A stretch of 64,000 bases of DNA, taken from assembly GCA_024138025.1 (NCBI GenBank), contig JAMXBD010000431.1, positions 620,001 through 684,000 of the forward strand, read 5' to 3'. Position numbers and translations under genes: made by a program. The notes under the pieces are model-generated. The model ran no database searches, had not been told where the DNA came from, and saw nothing but the letters and a program-made list of their open reading frames with translations. The stretch is from Combretum micranthum. Taxonomy: Eukaryota > Streptophyta > Magnoliopsida > Myrtales > Combretaceae. Positions 31,220-42,925 of this stretch are shown here, in pieces (positions within the stretch are counted from its first letter, which is position 1; each line of letters opens with the position of its first letter).

Positions 31220-32854
31220 TGTTGGTTTCTCTCAATATGGATTTTGATGATAACAGAAAGAGTTAAGTGTTTACTAACAAAGTTCTTTAAGTGTGCAGTA
31301 ATTAAGTTCTATGAAAATATTTTTGCAAAAGAATACAACTCAGGAAGTATTTTAGAAGGTGTTTAGGAAAGGTTTTCAAGATCATTTGAATATTCAAAAA
31401 TTGATTAAGAAGGAAAATCAGTGTGTTACAAAGGTTTGTTTATCAATCAGAAGGCATTTCAAAAACTAATTTACAAAGACTAGAAATATGCAAAAATCAC
31501 GACCAAGACTATGAAGAACGGATATTTTCCTAATCAATTTGTATTTTTGAAGACCCAACACCAAAGTGAATGTATTTGGGTAATACATTCAATTATGTTT
31601 CACAAATTTGGTCCAATTATCCAAAGGGGATTCAAGTCATTTGAATTTAAAGTTTGATTAATTTAAATTGACTAATCAATAGCATTTGAAGCTTCACGAC
31701 AGCAAAATTCAGATTTGATTTTGACATAGCTATTTTCTCGTGATATTACAAGAAGCATATGATAGAGATAATCATCAAGGACAAGCTTATTAGCTACTTT
31801 CGTGGTGATAAAGCTGTTATTTTCGTGGGTTATATTCTTCTAATTAGGAACCATGTGATTAGATTATTTTTTAAGGTTTATCTACAACAAAGGCTGATTC
31901 AAATTATAACGTTTGAAGAAAACTCCTATCCGGATTACAAGCTAAAGATCAAAACCAGCAAGATAAAAGGAAGTCATTTTTATCCAAAGCTATTGAAATA
32001 GAAGGACGAACAGTAGCCTATCCGAATTAATTGCAAAATATCTGGAACTAATCTTTTACTAGTTGTTGAAGAAAAAAGGATAAATATGGGAAATTTAGAA
32101 GAAAGATATAATACTCTGAAATGTGAAAAAGAATACAAGCAATCAAAGCTCTCAAATATTCCTCAAGCAAAAATTGTCATTTATATTTTCATTGTACTGA
32201 AATTAGAGGATACATTATACTTATTTCCTCAAATTGATTTGTGATTACTTCTTGAAAGATTAAGAGTTACAAGTAGGATCAGTAGATTGATTGTAGCTTA
32301 TGGAAGTTAGGAGAATCAAGCTGAGTGCATATTATAGCCAAGTGCTTTGGCAAAAGACAACTTGTAACTTGATTTGTTTTTGGATAATGGAACATACTGG
32401 TAAAGACAATCGGATCCCTGGCTTGGTGCTAGAAGAGAAGATCGACGCTCAAGGCGGAACCTCTATAAATCGCTTTGCACTCTTCTAAACTCTATCTCTT
32501 TAATTTTCATGCATAATTATTTGTTTATTTGAGCTGCAATTCGTATTCAGAAACTATTTCGGAAAGTGACTAAAAGTATTTTTACTGATCAGAAACTAAA
32601 TCAGAGACTAAAGTCTGGAAGTTCATTTTTGTTTTAAGCTTAACGTATTGTGATATTTTCGAATTTGTTTTCATCCAAAATTCAACTAAAGATATTGTTC
32701 TTTAAGTTTGTAGTTTTTCAAGTAAAGTTAAGAAGCCATTTTTCATTGATTAACCTAGTTTGTGTATTTGGTAAGGATTTTCAAAAGAATAAATTTTAAT
32801 TTGGAAAGCCAATTCACCCCCCTTCCCCTCTTGGTTATCTTTTCCGAACCAACA
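31220..32854 (+). mobile_element. Solo LTR of a copia-type element nested in the Athila composite
   Basis: Starts TGTTGGTTTCTC and ends TTCCGAACCAACA, with a perfect 5-bp duplication GAAGA (31215-31219 and 32855-32859). The end block CACCCCCCTTCCCCTCTTGG is typical of large plant copia LTRs, as is a CGGAACCTCTATAAAT segment near 32456. At 1635 bp it is long for copia, as in the Sire/Tork-like groups. Short open frames inside (31759-32001, 32300-32488) have no recognisable content. Exact lineage unknown. Confidence 0.88.
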
Positions 32855-33444
32855 GAAGATTTTTGGGATTTGTTTGTAGTGAAAATTTTTTAAATGCAAA
32901 TGAGAGATTTTTTTTTCTTTTTCGAGTGCAAGAACAGTATTTGTGTAAAGTGTAAAATGAACAATCTTTTTATTTTCAAAACTTTTTAAGAGCCAAACCA
33001 GAAAATGACAAAACTTGTTATTTTATTCATTTTAGACTAAATAAAGAAGGAACGACACTCAAATTAAAAACAAAGTTACGGCTTATTTGGAAAAAAATTA
33101 AAGAATGCGAGGGCAAAAATTCTATTATTTTATTCACAAAAAGAATTTAACATTGTCAAGGGTCAAATGCAAGGGCTCGATAATGAGGCTTGACTTTTAT
33201 CATTCACCTCAGAATTGTCAAGGCTAAAACTTGTTCCTGCACAAAATTTCCATAATGTACTATATAACAACATTCATTAACCATTCCATTCAAGTACATG
33301 ATATAACAAAATTAGTCCATTGCATTCATCATAAAAATTTACACAAATTTTGTCTTAGGATCACTTTCGTCCTATCAATCCATAAAACAACTAAATTGTT
33401 CTATTAAAAATAAACAGAAAGATGTAGGATAATCATCTTAGAAA

Positions 33445-34660
33445 TCAATCATTCTTGCTTTGATCACATAGATTGGGTTCAATATTCGAAGGTAATGATC
33501 CTGGAGGTCTCTTTGAAAGAATTTTGGAAATTTGGCCAAGTTGATTCTCTAGGTTATGAATGGCAGCAGTATGATTTCTCAAGGTGGCATCTATCCCATG
33601 TTGCCTATTCTTAGAAGCCTTGATGAACTGGGAAACTAAATCTTCAAGAGATTTGTTGTTTCCTTGGTAAGCTCCTGACCATTGTACTGGTGGTTTCTGA
33701 AAATTGGGTGGGTTCAATTGATTTTGAAAATTGTTGTTACTACACCGAAAATTTGGGTGGTTCCTCTAGCCAAGATTGTAAGTGTTACTGTAAAGGTCAA
33801 ATTTTTTGCTAAAAAAACTGTTTACAAATTCGCAGCTCACGAGTCATTCCTTTAGTGTTTTGGTCAAGAAACTCAGCAACCATATTTACTTGGGTTCTCC
33901 CCACAAACAAATGTTCACTTTTCTGCTTAGATCCTTAATCTTAGCAGTCAAGTTGGAAACAACATCCAGTTCAAAAACTCCTCCTAATCTCTCCTTCTTA
34001 GCTCTTACAAATGACCATGGGTAATGGTTGCTAGTCATATCTTCAAATAGGTTTAAGCACTCCTCAAGGGATTTGTAATTCAGACTTCCTCCAGTAGCTG
34101 CATCTATCAATTGCCTAATCCCATAGTTCAATCCATTGTAAAAAGTTTGTACCTGGGTCCATTCAGGCAGTCTATGGTATGGGTATCTTACCAGCAACTC
34201 CTTCCATCTCTCGAAAGCTTCATACATTGTTTTAGAATCCATCTGGTGGAATGAAGCAATGTCAGATCTCAACTTGGCTGTTCTAGAAGGTGGGAAATGT
34301 TTCTACATAAAATTCTCAGCCATTTGTTGCCAAGTTGCCAAGTGGAGATGGAATTCCTTGGCAATCCATTCAACCATTTCTTTGCATTTCCTCTTAGGAA
34401 AATGGAAATAATCTCAATTTAATTACATTATCAGACACACCATTTACTTTGAATGTCTCACAACTTTCTAGGAACTGCTGCAGATGGCTATTGGGGTCCT
34501 CATCTTATAAGCCATCATACTGGACCATATGTTGAACCATCTAGATGATGTTTGGTTTAATCTCAAAGTTGTTAATAGCAACTCTGGGTCTGTTTATGCT
34601 AGTATTGGTCCCCTCTAACTTAGGTCTGTAGAAGTCAATCATAGTTCTGGGTTGGTTCTC
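33445..34660 (-). pseudogene. Athila-like gag
   Basis: Minus-strand gag of the Athila/Tat side of gypsy. RPRVAINNFEIKPNII, DEDPNSHLQQFLESCETF and VIKLRLFPFS come first. A long open stretch (34272-33886) follows with LRSDIASFHQMDSKTMYEAF-type motif, WKELLVRYPYHRLPEWTQVQ, TFYNGLNYGIRQLIDAATGG and CLNLFEDMTSNHYPWS. After a shift, a C-terminal part (33717-33445) has NPPNFQKPPVQWSGAYQGNN and ENQLGQISKIL. This order matches Athila gag, which forms the capsid. At least three frameshifts or stops. Confidence 0.9.
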
Positions 34661-35202
34661 CCTTTGTTGTTCAGTAGCCTCCTAAACTTCACCATGGTCA
34701 ATCATTTTTTGTTGTTTGCTTTTTCGACCTATACGTTGTGGTTCTGGATAAATGGCAACAAGAATTTAGATTGACTCCTAGTCATATGACTACATTTTAT
34801 TTGAAAAATAAATCAAAGAAAAGAAAATTTATACAAAGAATGAACTAATTAAAGATTAACAAATAAAAGAATTAACAGGACAAGAATCAAAAAAAACAAA
34901 AAAACAAACAAATATATACAGGATCCAACAAGTATGTACAATATAAGAATTAAAAGAGTTAAAGAATTTAAAAACATAACCTAAATATATACAATAGGAT
35001 ACATATAGAAAAATTACAGAAAAGAAAATAAACAAACAAGTATATACAAGAACAAAAAGAAAGGTTAGTTCATCAAAAGATATGTACATATTACAATAAA
35101 AATATACAAAAGATATTTACAAAATTAAAGTGGCTAGAACAATAAATGAAAATTAATTTCTACTATTGCCTCGTTGGGCTTCAAAAATTGAATCCAACCC
35201 CA

Positions 35203-35220
35203 TTCCTGGCAATGGCACCA
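35203..35220 (-). promoter_or_regulatory. Primer binding site of the Athila-like element (tRNA-Asp type)
   Basis: TGGTGCCATTGCCAGGAA on the minus strand, 7 bp from the central LTR. It closely resembles TGGCGCCGTTGCCGGGGA, the usual Athila/Tat site attributed to tRNA-Asp. The differences are C-to-T or G-to-A changes as expected for old methylated DNA. Confidence 0.85.
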
Positions 35221-35227
35221 GAAAACT

Positions 35228-36997
35228 TACTTTGTGGTGTTATTATTAAAATGTGATTGTGAAATTCAAAGTTCAAATTCCACTGATCATTGATCGGTTT
35301 TTGAAATTTATAATTGTTTTCTAAACCAATAACAATAGCTTCACAGGGCAAGTGCATCCATCAAATGCAGCATAGTAAATGATTTAGGTCGATCCCAAGG
35401 GAATGATTGGCAGCTAGTATACTATCAATCTCATTAATTGTCTAGCCAAAAAAAAAAAAGATTTTAGAAAATCATAAAGAAAAATAAACTAAACTAAGTT
35501 AGAAATATTCACAATTGTTTATTGGGCAAAATAAGAAATAAGCTGTAACTTTTATGAAGTAGTAGCTCAGGGTTTCTTCACTAATTCCTTATCAAAATGA
35601 TTTCTTAAGGACAATAACTTCTTAAAAGCTGTTTGAAATGGTGTATTTATACCTTCGGATTCTCTAAATAAAACTAAATCTTCTCTCGAAGTTAGTAGTT
35701 GTAAATCTAACTAAAACCAGTAATCTGAAGTTTCAATTAGACCCACATAAAGAATAGAAATCCATTATTTTAAAAAGACAACTCAATGAATTTTTGAAAC
35801 AAGTGACAAAAAGTCTTCACCCATTCCTCGGCAAGGTAATTAGTATCGACTCCATTAGCAACCGCAGATCTATTCAATTGAATAATCTCTCGATCTATTC
35901 AATTGAAATCAATCGTGGATTTAAAAGAATGCACCATTCCTTTAAAAACCACAAGTTAAATTCAAGTTACTAATTACAAACACCTAATCAAATTTACTTA
36001 AAAGCCCATTTGAAATCAAACTATATCAGGAATTAGATTCATAATCCCTAAGTTGTAGGACTTTATTTCTGCATGGATTTATCAAAATAAGCACAAATTA
36101 GAAGAAATAAAACAAGTTCAAAAGATGAATCAATTAATTGCTCAGAAATTCGTAGAAATTACAAACATTGGGTTAAATTGATTTTACCAAGAATATAGAA
36201 AAAATTTTAAAGTAAAAAGAAAAGGAAATTCTTTTACCCAAAATCCTTATGAAATCTACTCTACGTTAATACTGATTTACACTGTTGGTACATGCTTTAC
36301 AATGCATACTTGAACGTTTATTTATAGACTACTAGGTACGGAAAGCGTGGCCATCTTTATTTGACACGTGGCAGATTCGGTAGATCTTTTCCAATAAAAT
36401 TTGGTAACTTTTCAAGCGCGCATATGAGCTGTGAAAGCACTCATTGAGGGTCGCATGCTCTGTTGGTCAAGGCGTGTATTCAAAAGGATCAGGCTCGGCT
36501 TCAGGAAATTCCTATAGTAAACTGTGCATTTTGTCCATTGCTCTATCGAGGGTAAAGTTGAGAGAGTCGAGGGTTAAATTATTAAGGCTCGAGGTAATCT
36601 AGTTGAAGAATTGGTCTAGCAACACAATTGTCAAGGGTCGAGTTTTGAGGCTCGATAATGTATTTACTTTAGAATGATGCTCGATTGCTTCAACTGAAGT
36701 CGAGGGTCATGTCAAGGGCTTGCAATTGAGGCTCGATGACCTGTTTTTGTTGTCTTCTTTCTCTATTTGGCCTCGGCTGTGTCTTTACAGGGCTTGACTT
36801 CTTTCTTTTTTACTTTAATTGTTGTTTTTGCTCCAAATCTGCATTAAAACACATGATTACTCCTTATTTGATTCTAAGAGATTTAAAACAACATTCTTTT
36901 CACGAAAAAACATGATTTTTGCAGGATTCTATCATAAATCCTTAGCAAATTAAGCTCGAAAATCCTATGAAAAATATAGAGTAAAAATGACTTATCA
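35228..36997 (-). repeat. Central complete LTR of the Athila-like composite
   Basis: 1770 bp. In element sense it starts TGATAAGTCATTTTTACTC and ends ACACCACAAAGTA. A TATA box TATAAATACACC lies on the minus strand near 35641-35655. The polypurine tract adjoins its right side and the primer site lies beyond its left side, so it belongs to two element copies at once. The start sequence TGATAAGTCATTTTTACTC after AAGTGTAGGGGAATT is typical of Athila 3' junctions. Confidence 0.85.
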
Positions 36998-37012
36998 AAT
37001 TCCCCTACACTT
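36998..37012 (-). promoter_or_regulatory. Polypurine tract of the Athila-like element
   Basis: AAGTGTAGGGGAATT on the minus strand directly precedes the central LTR. A second, very similar CTTAAGTGTGGGGGAGGG lies about 1 kb upstream in element sense (38023-38040), following GCGGACAATGTTTGA, a common sequence in this group. It may be a second purine tract or a conserved pre-tract region. Confidence 0.75.
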
Positions 37013-38429
37013 AAGCCTTTGTTTGTCCTTAAGCAAATAAAAAATTCTTATTTAAGAAAACAAATCATGAATGGTTCATTTGACTTAAATATTTCAAGTG
37101 CAAATCATCTCAGTATTCTGAAAAATTAATTATCTTTACTGTCTAATAAATTTACTTTTGCAAAAATCAATGGCTTATCCAAGTAAATCAGCTTTTACTC
37201 CCATTACCTAACAAAGAATTTAAGCAAAAATTATTTAAATGATCAATCAGAGTAAGAAGAAACTCAGTAATCTTTTATCCCTTATATATAAAAGTATGTA
37301 ATCCATTAATCATTTCTCTAAGCAGAGTAATCTATAGTGAATGCATGTTCATCAGATCATCTCCTGAATCTTTTTCCTTATTTGTGCTTTTTATTCCTTA
37401 ATTTTATTTATTTAAAGCTTCAGAGGAGCATAGTGTTGCTTGCATCTTTTCTTTACCTTTCGACGAGGTGTTGCCCACATCTTTTTGCTTTTTTTTTTCT
37501 TTTTGGCCTTTGAATTGAAAGAGGGGACAAAAAGTTACTCTTCTAAGGGACCAACCCAAGCCCATTCCAATTTTAAGCACATGTTTCATTTTTAATTTTT
37601 GTTTTGTTTTTAGTTAGTATGCACAAGGAAAAATTATCAAGTTATGATTATCATTTGATCATTCACCATAAATTAAAACGGCTCTCAAAACGACTAATTT
37701 GGGAAACATACTAATCATTTAAGCTTTTATAAGATAATTTGAGTAGCCTTACTAGGGATCTTAAGTCAATTCCAACTCTAAAATTCTAAACTAAATAATG
37801 AGTATAACTACTTCGCATGAATACTGTTAATTGATTTAAACAAAGTAAAAATTGTTCAACTTTAAGAATATTTCATAATTCATTGAATTGAGTATTTTTT
37901 CGAAAAATTTTGTCAAATTTTAACCATTTCATTAAGTTCATATGAATTTGTGTAGGAAGCTTGATCTATATCAGTACATACTTTATTCATGCAAGTTATT
38001 AGACCCATTTATCTTGTTTACCCTCCCCCACACTTAAGTCAAACATTGTCCGCAATGTTTATCATTTTATGTGAACAGTTAGGGGATTCAAATTATTAAA
38101 GCACAATTAAAAAGAACTTGAGAGGTGAAGAAAATTTCTCTCTTGTGTAAGCTTGAGGGTCAACTTGGTTTGTCAAGACTTGTTTAGTCTGTGATTCATA
38201 AAGAACTTGGCAAAAAGACATGTTATTATCAAGGTTCAATCAGGCCCGATAGAGTTATGGACAAAAAGCAATTTATAAAGAAACAAAAAAATAAACATAA
38301 AGAATATGAAGAATCTGCATTTTATTGAATGAATAGAAAAGAATAAAGAATATTACAAAGAATTAATACAATTCCTAAATCTAGAACATCAAAGGACTTT
38401 TAGTGGTCCATTCCCAGCTAATATCTGAA
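37013..38429 (-). other. Downstream interior of the Athila-like element, non-coding
   Basis: Region between the RG-rich reading frame and the 3' LTR. No domain recognised. It contains the AAGTGTGGGGGAGGG motif at 38023-38040 and otherwise AT-rich sequence. A 61-codon frame at 37404-37589 is rich in Lys but not recognisable. Confidence 0.55.
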
Positions 38430-39500
38430 ACTTCTACTGAATTCATTCCCTCTTCCTCTTCTTAGCCTGGGAAAGTCCTCATAAGGGTCTCTTCCTCTTC
38501 CTCTTCTTCCTTATCTTCCACTCTTGTTATTATTCATGCCTCTACTTCTTTCATTAGTTCTTCCTCTACCTCTATCAACAAACCTTCCTCTGCTCCTTTC
38601 ATTAGCCCTGCCTCTACCTCTACTGGCTTGACTTCTACGGGCTTCACTGGTAGGATCTGGTGGAGGACTAAGTTCTTTATTCTTTTGTGTTCCCTTTTCT
38701 TCTATCTAGTTCTTCTTGTAGTCTTTATGCAAGGCACATCACTTTCCAACTGTGTCAATCTGTATTGCTTGGCTTCTTCTTCTCTCCTCCTCTCTTCTTC
38801 ATCATCACTGTATAAGATGCTATCGTCATAGATATCCTCATCATCTTTAGCCATTTCTTATATTCCTTAAAGAGCTTCAATAATCTCTGTTGATGATTCA
38901 ATTACCAGTTGTTGTGGAGTTTAAAGTCGGGCTTATGCTTTTTCTTCTTTTTGCCTCCATGGCTTTTGTTAACCTCCCAACTTCAATCCCAGTAACAAAT
39001 GACTTTATCTAATAGATCTTTCTTGTTTGCTTTGTGATCTTTTAGGGATTCATCAATCCTCTTATCAACTTCATCTCTCATCTTTCTCTTCTTCTCCTCC
39101 CTTATGGCCTCCAATAGTTGGGTTATTGTGAGGGAGTCCTCCTTATCTTGAGGAGTATCTATGGGAAGTTACTGCTGTTGTTGTTGTGGAGCACCATGTG
39201 TCACAAGGGTTTCTAGTTGAATATTCCCCTCTTCATGGTCTATGGTTGCTTCTATGGAGACGTGGAGAATAGAAAGTTTTAATTTGATCCCATGTTGGAG
39301 TATGTTCCTCAGGGATTCCTTGAGACCATCTTTCGTCCTCTAATTGTCTTTGAGTCTCTCTCTCTCTATACTCGTTGCCATTTCTCTAATACACGAATCC
39401 TATCTTGTCATGCTTTGTCTACCTCTTCTTGTCTTCTTTTTGCAGCAACCATCCTTTCCATTCCTCCAGAATTGCGCACCTAGGAGGTACTTGTTGAAGA
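38430..39500 (-). pseudogene. Degraded ORF with coiled coil, Gln run and RG-rich repeats, unknown function
   Basis: With stops and shifts the minus strand encodes, in order: a charged helical region (RRQEEVDKA, RIRVLEKWQRV); a Gln run near 39171-39192; a Lys/Glu-rich coiled-coil segment (LLEAIREEKKRKMRDEVDKR, KKKKKHKPDF); and a tandem RG-rich tail (RGRGRANERSRG followed by RGRGRTNERSRG, about 38530-38630). RG repeats usually bind RNA. It lies upstream of the polypurine tract, where Athila elements keep their extra, non-pol reading frame, but I cannot match it to a named family. It could also be captured host sequence. Broken in its present form. Confidence 0.55.
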
Positions 39501-39561
39501 GTTGTAGCACCTGAAACACCTAGCATCTACTAATAAATGTCCTCATTTATTTGTAGATGCT

Positions 39562-39594
39562 CTATGAAAAATATAGAGTAAAAATGACTCATCA
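39562..39594 (-). repeat. 33-bp stub of the outermost Athila-like LTR
   Basis: Identical in all but one base to the first 33 bp of the central LTR (36965-36997). It meets the target duplication on its outer side and interior sequence on its inner side, so almost the entire 5' LTR plus primer site, gag and pol have been deleted from this side. Confidence 0.85.
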
Positions 39595-39835
39595 ATTTAC
39601 TATGATAATTTTGTAGTTATTTTCTTCTCTAAAAATGACAAGTATTCGAATGGTGCAAAACATATAATTTAAAATACATGTCTGTCAAATAAGAAGTCTA
39701 AAAATAGAAAGTTTCTATTGAGCATATAAAAACCGATCTGATGATAGTAGATCTGCTAACTAAGGGTTTATTGCCCAAAACATTTACTGGCCATGTTGAA
39801 AGGATGAGCATTATGGAAAAGTACTTGTTAGCATG
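39595..39835 (+). pseudogene. Copia element B: RNase H, second part and end of pol
   Basis: Continues the frame interrupted at 30104. IYYDNFVVIFFSKNDKYSNG is followed, after shifts, by ADPLTKGL-like and KTFTGHVERM-like ends of the copia RNase H domain (family: IYCDN.AA...S.N...S..AKH, ...DLMIADPLTKGL...F). The catalytic aspartate neighbourhood YYDN is still visible. Pol ends near 39,830; the 3' LTR is not recognisable after it. Confidence 0.85.
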
Positions 39836-41761
39836 GTGTTATGATTTGTATATACATATGTACGATTGTTAGCTCAATTCCTAATATGGGTTATAGTAAA
39901 GATCGCTTGGATTTATAATCACTAACCATTATTAGTTAATTGAAAACTTCCTAATTAATTAACCTTAAATCCCATTACAATTAATCAATTAGTATACTCA
40001 TTAATCAATTACTCCTTCACTCTTTGAATTTGTCTATTACATTTTACCCTAATTTAGCAAAATCATATATTTCCATACTTAGTGTCATATATAAATTTGT
40101 TCAATATGCGTAAGTAATATTATCTAGCATACAAAATATATTATACATTAGATTAACACTCTAGAAAACTAATTCAAATAAAAATACATAGCTAAATAAT
40201 CAAAACTATGGAAACTTCATTAATTGTTCAATTAATTAACACCACACATGATAAATTTAGATTACATAAGTCTAGATGCATAAATAAAAAAAAAAAAATA
40301 GAAATATCTTTCCATATACTTGAATATGACTTTGCAATATTAGTCTTCTCCTTTGTTCTCTCTATATTCTCCTTTAGAAACTCCTAACAAAACTTTGTTC
40401 AAGAGTTAATGTCAAATTTGGTACCTGAATGTTCATGAAATGTGCAATTAACTATAGCACTTTTAAATAGTTAATTTAATACCTAAATCATCTTATCATG
40501 TACATTTTTAATACCCATTATAATACTATTAGCTTTATTATCCCAACTTGCACCTTGGATCATTCATGCTGTGACACATGTACTGATGTATAGAAAAAAA
40601 TTACACTCTGGCTTTTAAAAAAAATTTGCATACCAAAATGGAAAAAAAAAAGGAAGACACAAAAAAGGAAAAAATATAAAAAGGACAAAAGGCAAATATT
40701 TTTTAACACTTCTAAACCAAAGCCAAAGTGATAAGAGGAGATGCGATTGGAAACCTTAATCCCAAGGAATGATGATCGGCACCATCAATGAACTCGGTAT
40801 CGAGTGGAACCCTAATCCTAGAAAAAAATGATTAGCACTTCTACTTTTGTGCATGTGTGTGGATTTCTCCTTCCCCCTTCACAAGTAAACTTACCATTGA
40901 TATGCTCTACATATATGTGTCTACTTGTGATCGGATGGGATATGAAAACTTTTCCAGTAAGAGGAAAAATGCATAGAAAAAGAAAAAGGAGTTGTCTTGT
41001 TTCTTCCAAAATCTCTTGGCTAGGCTTGATCTTAGGATATAACGAGAATCAGTATCTTTGAAAAACATAAAATCGAGGGAGCGAAAGAGAAATATAGGGT
41101 AGTGAGAAAAACATGTGTGTGTGTGTGTGTGGGAAGAGGAGAAACCAGCTTAGCTAGAAGAAAGAAAATGATAAAAAAAATAATAAGAAATAAAGGAATA
41201 AGAGAGCAACTGAATAATGAAAAAGGAGAAGGAGAAGTGACTTGATATTTTTGTTTACCAATCAAGCTGAAGTCTACTTTCCTCTTTGCAAGACATCAAG
41301 TTTCCTATTTCGGGATGGAGAAACTTCCTTTTTCAAGCTTAAAAGACCTCTATATAAGAAATAAACCCCATGGCTAGTAGGGATAATAAATTTTAAAAGA
41401 GTTTGAATCCACATCTATTGAAAGATTTTTGCAAGTCAAGGTCTGAGATTTACTCAAGCTACAAGATATTCATTATAAGATAGAGTTTTTATTTTTATAG
41501 CTAATGTTTCCTATTATTGTTTATGCTAATATTGTTAGATTCATAGAAGAGTAATTTTCATAGTTTAGATTTTGATGAACCTAGCTTGTATAAGAAATTT
41601 GTTTTAATGTTTCCATTGATTGATTGCTTTTCTTGAATCTAATCGTGTTACTTTTATTGCTTATCTTGAATTAATAAACCACGATATTTGATTCTTAATA
41701 TTGATGTTACACAAGTTAATCAAGAGATTACTTGTGTAAATAGATCTATATAGTTAGAGGG
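39836..41761. other. Intergenic stretch between copia B and the inverted LTR fragments
   Basis: No gene seen. A short piece near 40,410-40,500 (GTCAAATTTGGTACCTGAA) resembles one arm of the miniature elements at 46.7 kb. A (TG)n run lies at 41114-41131. Open frames at 40818-41265 run over the same bases on both strands and show no domain. Confidence 0.55.
41114..41131. repeat. (TG)9 microsatellite
   Basis: Nine TG units in an otherwise unique AG-rich stretch. Confidence 0.9.
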
Positions 41762-42105
41762 TGTCACGTCCTAATTATAAAACACGGCAGTCCATCGCAC
41801 ATAATATTAAAGCTAGAGAATGACTACCTTAGTCACGCAATAGCTTCGATATCATGTACAAGACGTGCTTCCAAGATAGTAAGAGACTCCAAAAGGGTAT
41901 TACGTTTAAGCATATAATAAAAACATACAAGAGTTTATAAAGGTAAACATGTAAATTATTAAGATCAACTTGTTACAACTCTTAGGGGCATTCTCCTGTA
42001 CTTAAAGTCTTACTAATCTTAAGCCATTCAAAATAACATATATATCTATATATATATATGTAACAAAAGTCTACTATAAGGATTTTCCATAGAAGTCTAC
42101 GCTAA
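41762..42105 (-). mobile_element. LTR 3'-end fragment of the large-LTR family, minus orientation
   Basis: Starts TGTCACGTCCTAATTATAAAA and continues ACACGGCAGTCC, TATTAAAGCTAGAGAATGACT and ACCTTAGTCACGCAATAGCTTC, the same order as the LTR ends at 2765, 10270 and 18182 but more diverged. Similarity fades near 42,100, where plus-oriented sequence of the same family begins. Confidence 0.75.
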
Positions 42106-42349
42106 AAATAAATCATGAAAAAATACATAACCTTATTGCACCATAACCTATTACTTTTACTTTTTACCTTTCCCATAACTTTATTTCACATCTACCTTAC
42201 TTATTATTTCATTTAATCAATAAAAATACAAAAATTAAATCTCTCTCTCTCCCTTCTTCCATAAGTGGCTAGCCCCTTGTCCCCCTCTCTCTCTATTTTG
42301 TTTTATTTTTCCTTTATTTAAATCACACAAAAATTCACTCCTCATTTCC

Positions 42350-42357
42350 TATAAATA
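42350..42357 (+). promoter_or_regulatory. TATA box of the plus-strand LTR
   Basis: TATAAATA followed by CCCCCCTCC, the same block as in the minus-strand copies. Confidence 0.7.
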
Positions 42358-42783
42358 CCCCCCTCCTCTTTCACTCTTTCACACAATTACTACCTACAAA
42401 TTTACTATAAACCACCTTCTACATACACAAAAACCCATTCTCACATAATACTTCAAAAACCCTCTTTAGGTGAACTTTTCTTTACATATTCTTCTTCTCA
42501 TGTCATGTAACTTTACATGACCATGGTGTAAGTTTCCAAAAACTAAATGTTATGGAAGCTACACTATGTTCATGTATTGTTCTTGTTAATGAATATCTAT
42601 TTATGTTTATGTTGTTATTTTACATTGTTCATATTATTATTGTCATTTCTAACTAAGTATTATTATGTATATATATATATATATATATTCTTTAGAGCAT
42701 ATAAGCTCACTTGCAATTTATTTATTTTCATGCAAAGTAATTTATTTATTTATTCTATTGCAATTTATTTATTTTTTGTTGTT

Positions 42784-42925
42784 TTAAGACTAGTCGCTAG
42801 TCTTAGACTTGTCCTCATCAAGTCAAAACAATTTTTTTTCCTTTTATTTTATTTCTTTCTTTTAAGACTAGTCTACTTCTTAGTCTCGGGAGCCTTGAAG
42901 AAGCTAAGACTCCCAATAATTGACT
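42784..42925 (+). promoter_or_regulatory. Conserved hairpin leader element, plus-strand LTR copy
   Basis: First hairpin arms are TAAGACTAG and CTAGTCTTA (42786 onward) with a 3-base loop. The second has arms TAAGACTA (42863-42870) and TAGTCTCG (42881-42888). In the second, the third pair is A-T where the complete element has G-C, a compensatory change. Only one CCTTGAAGAAGCTAAG repeat unit is present (two in most copies). Confidence 0.58.

Larger units (their letters stand above)
30105..39594 (-). mobile_element. Athila-like gypsy composite with three LTR parts, inserted in copia B RNase H
   Basis: Bounded by 5-bp duplication ATTTA (30100-30104 and 39595-39599). Removal through one copy joins RNase H in frame. 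On the minus strand, from the right: a 33-bp LTR start (39562-39594); a downstream-type interior (37013-39561) ending in a polypurine tract; a complete LTR (35228-36997); primer site and gag; a fragment of an ATHILA ORF-1-like gene; and the last ~380 bp of an LTR (30105-30487). One LTR thus serves as 3' LTR to its right and 5' LTR to its left, as expected from recombination between two copies or tandem insertion followed by deletions. All enzyme domains are missing. Confidence 0.85.

Noticed and set aside
31759..32488. Short frames of 62-80 codons
   Set aside because: They lie inside the solo copia-type LTR and have no family resemblance.
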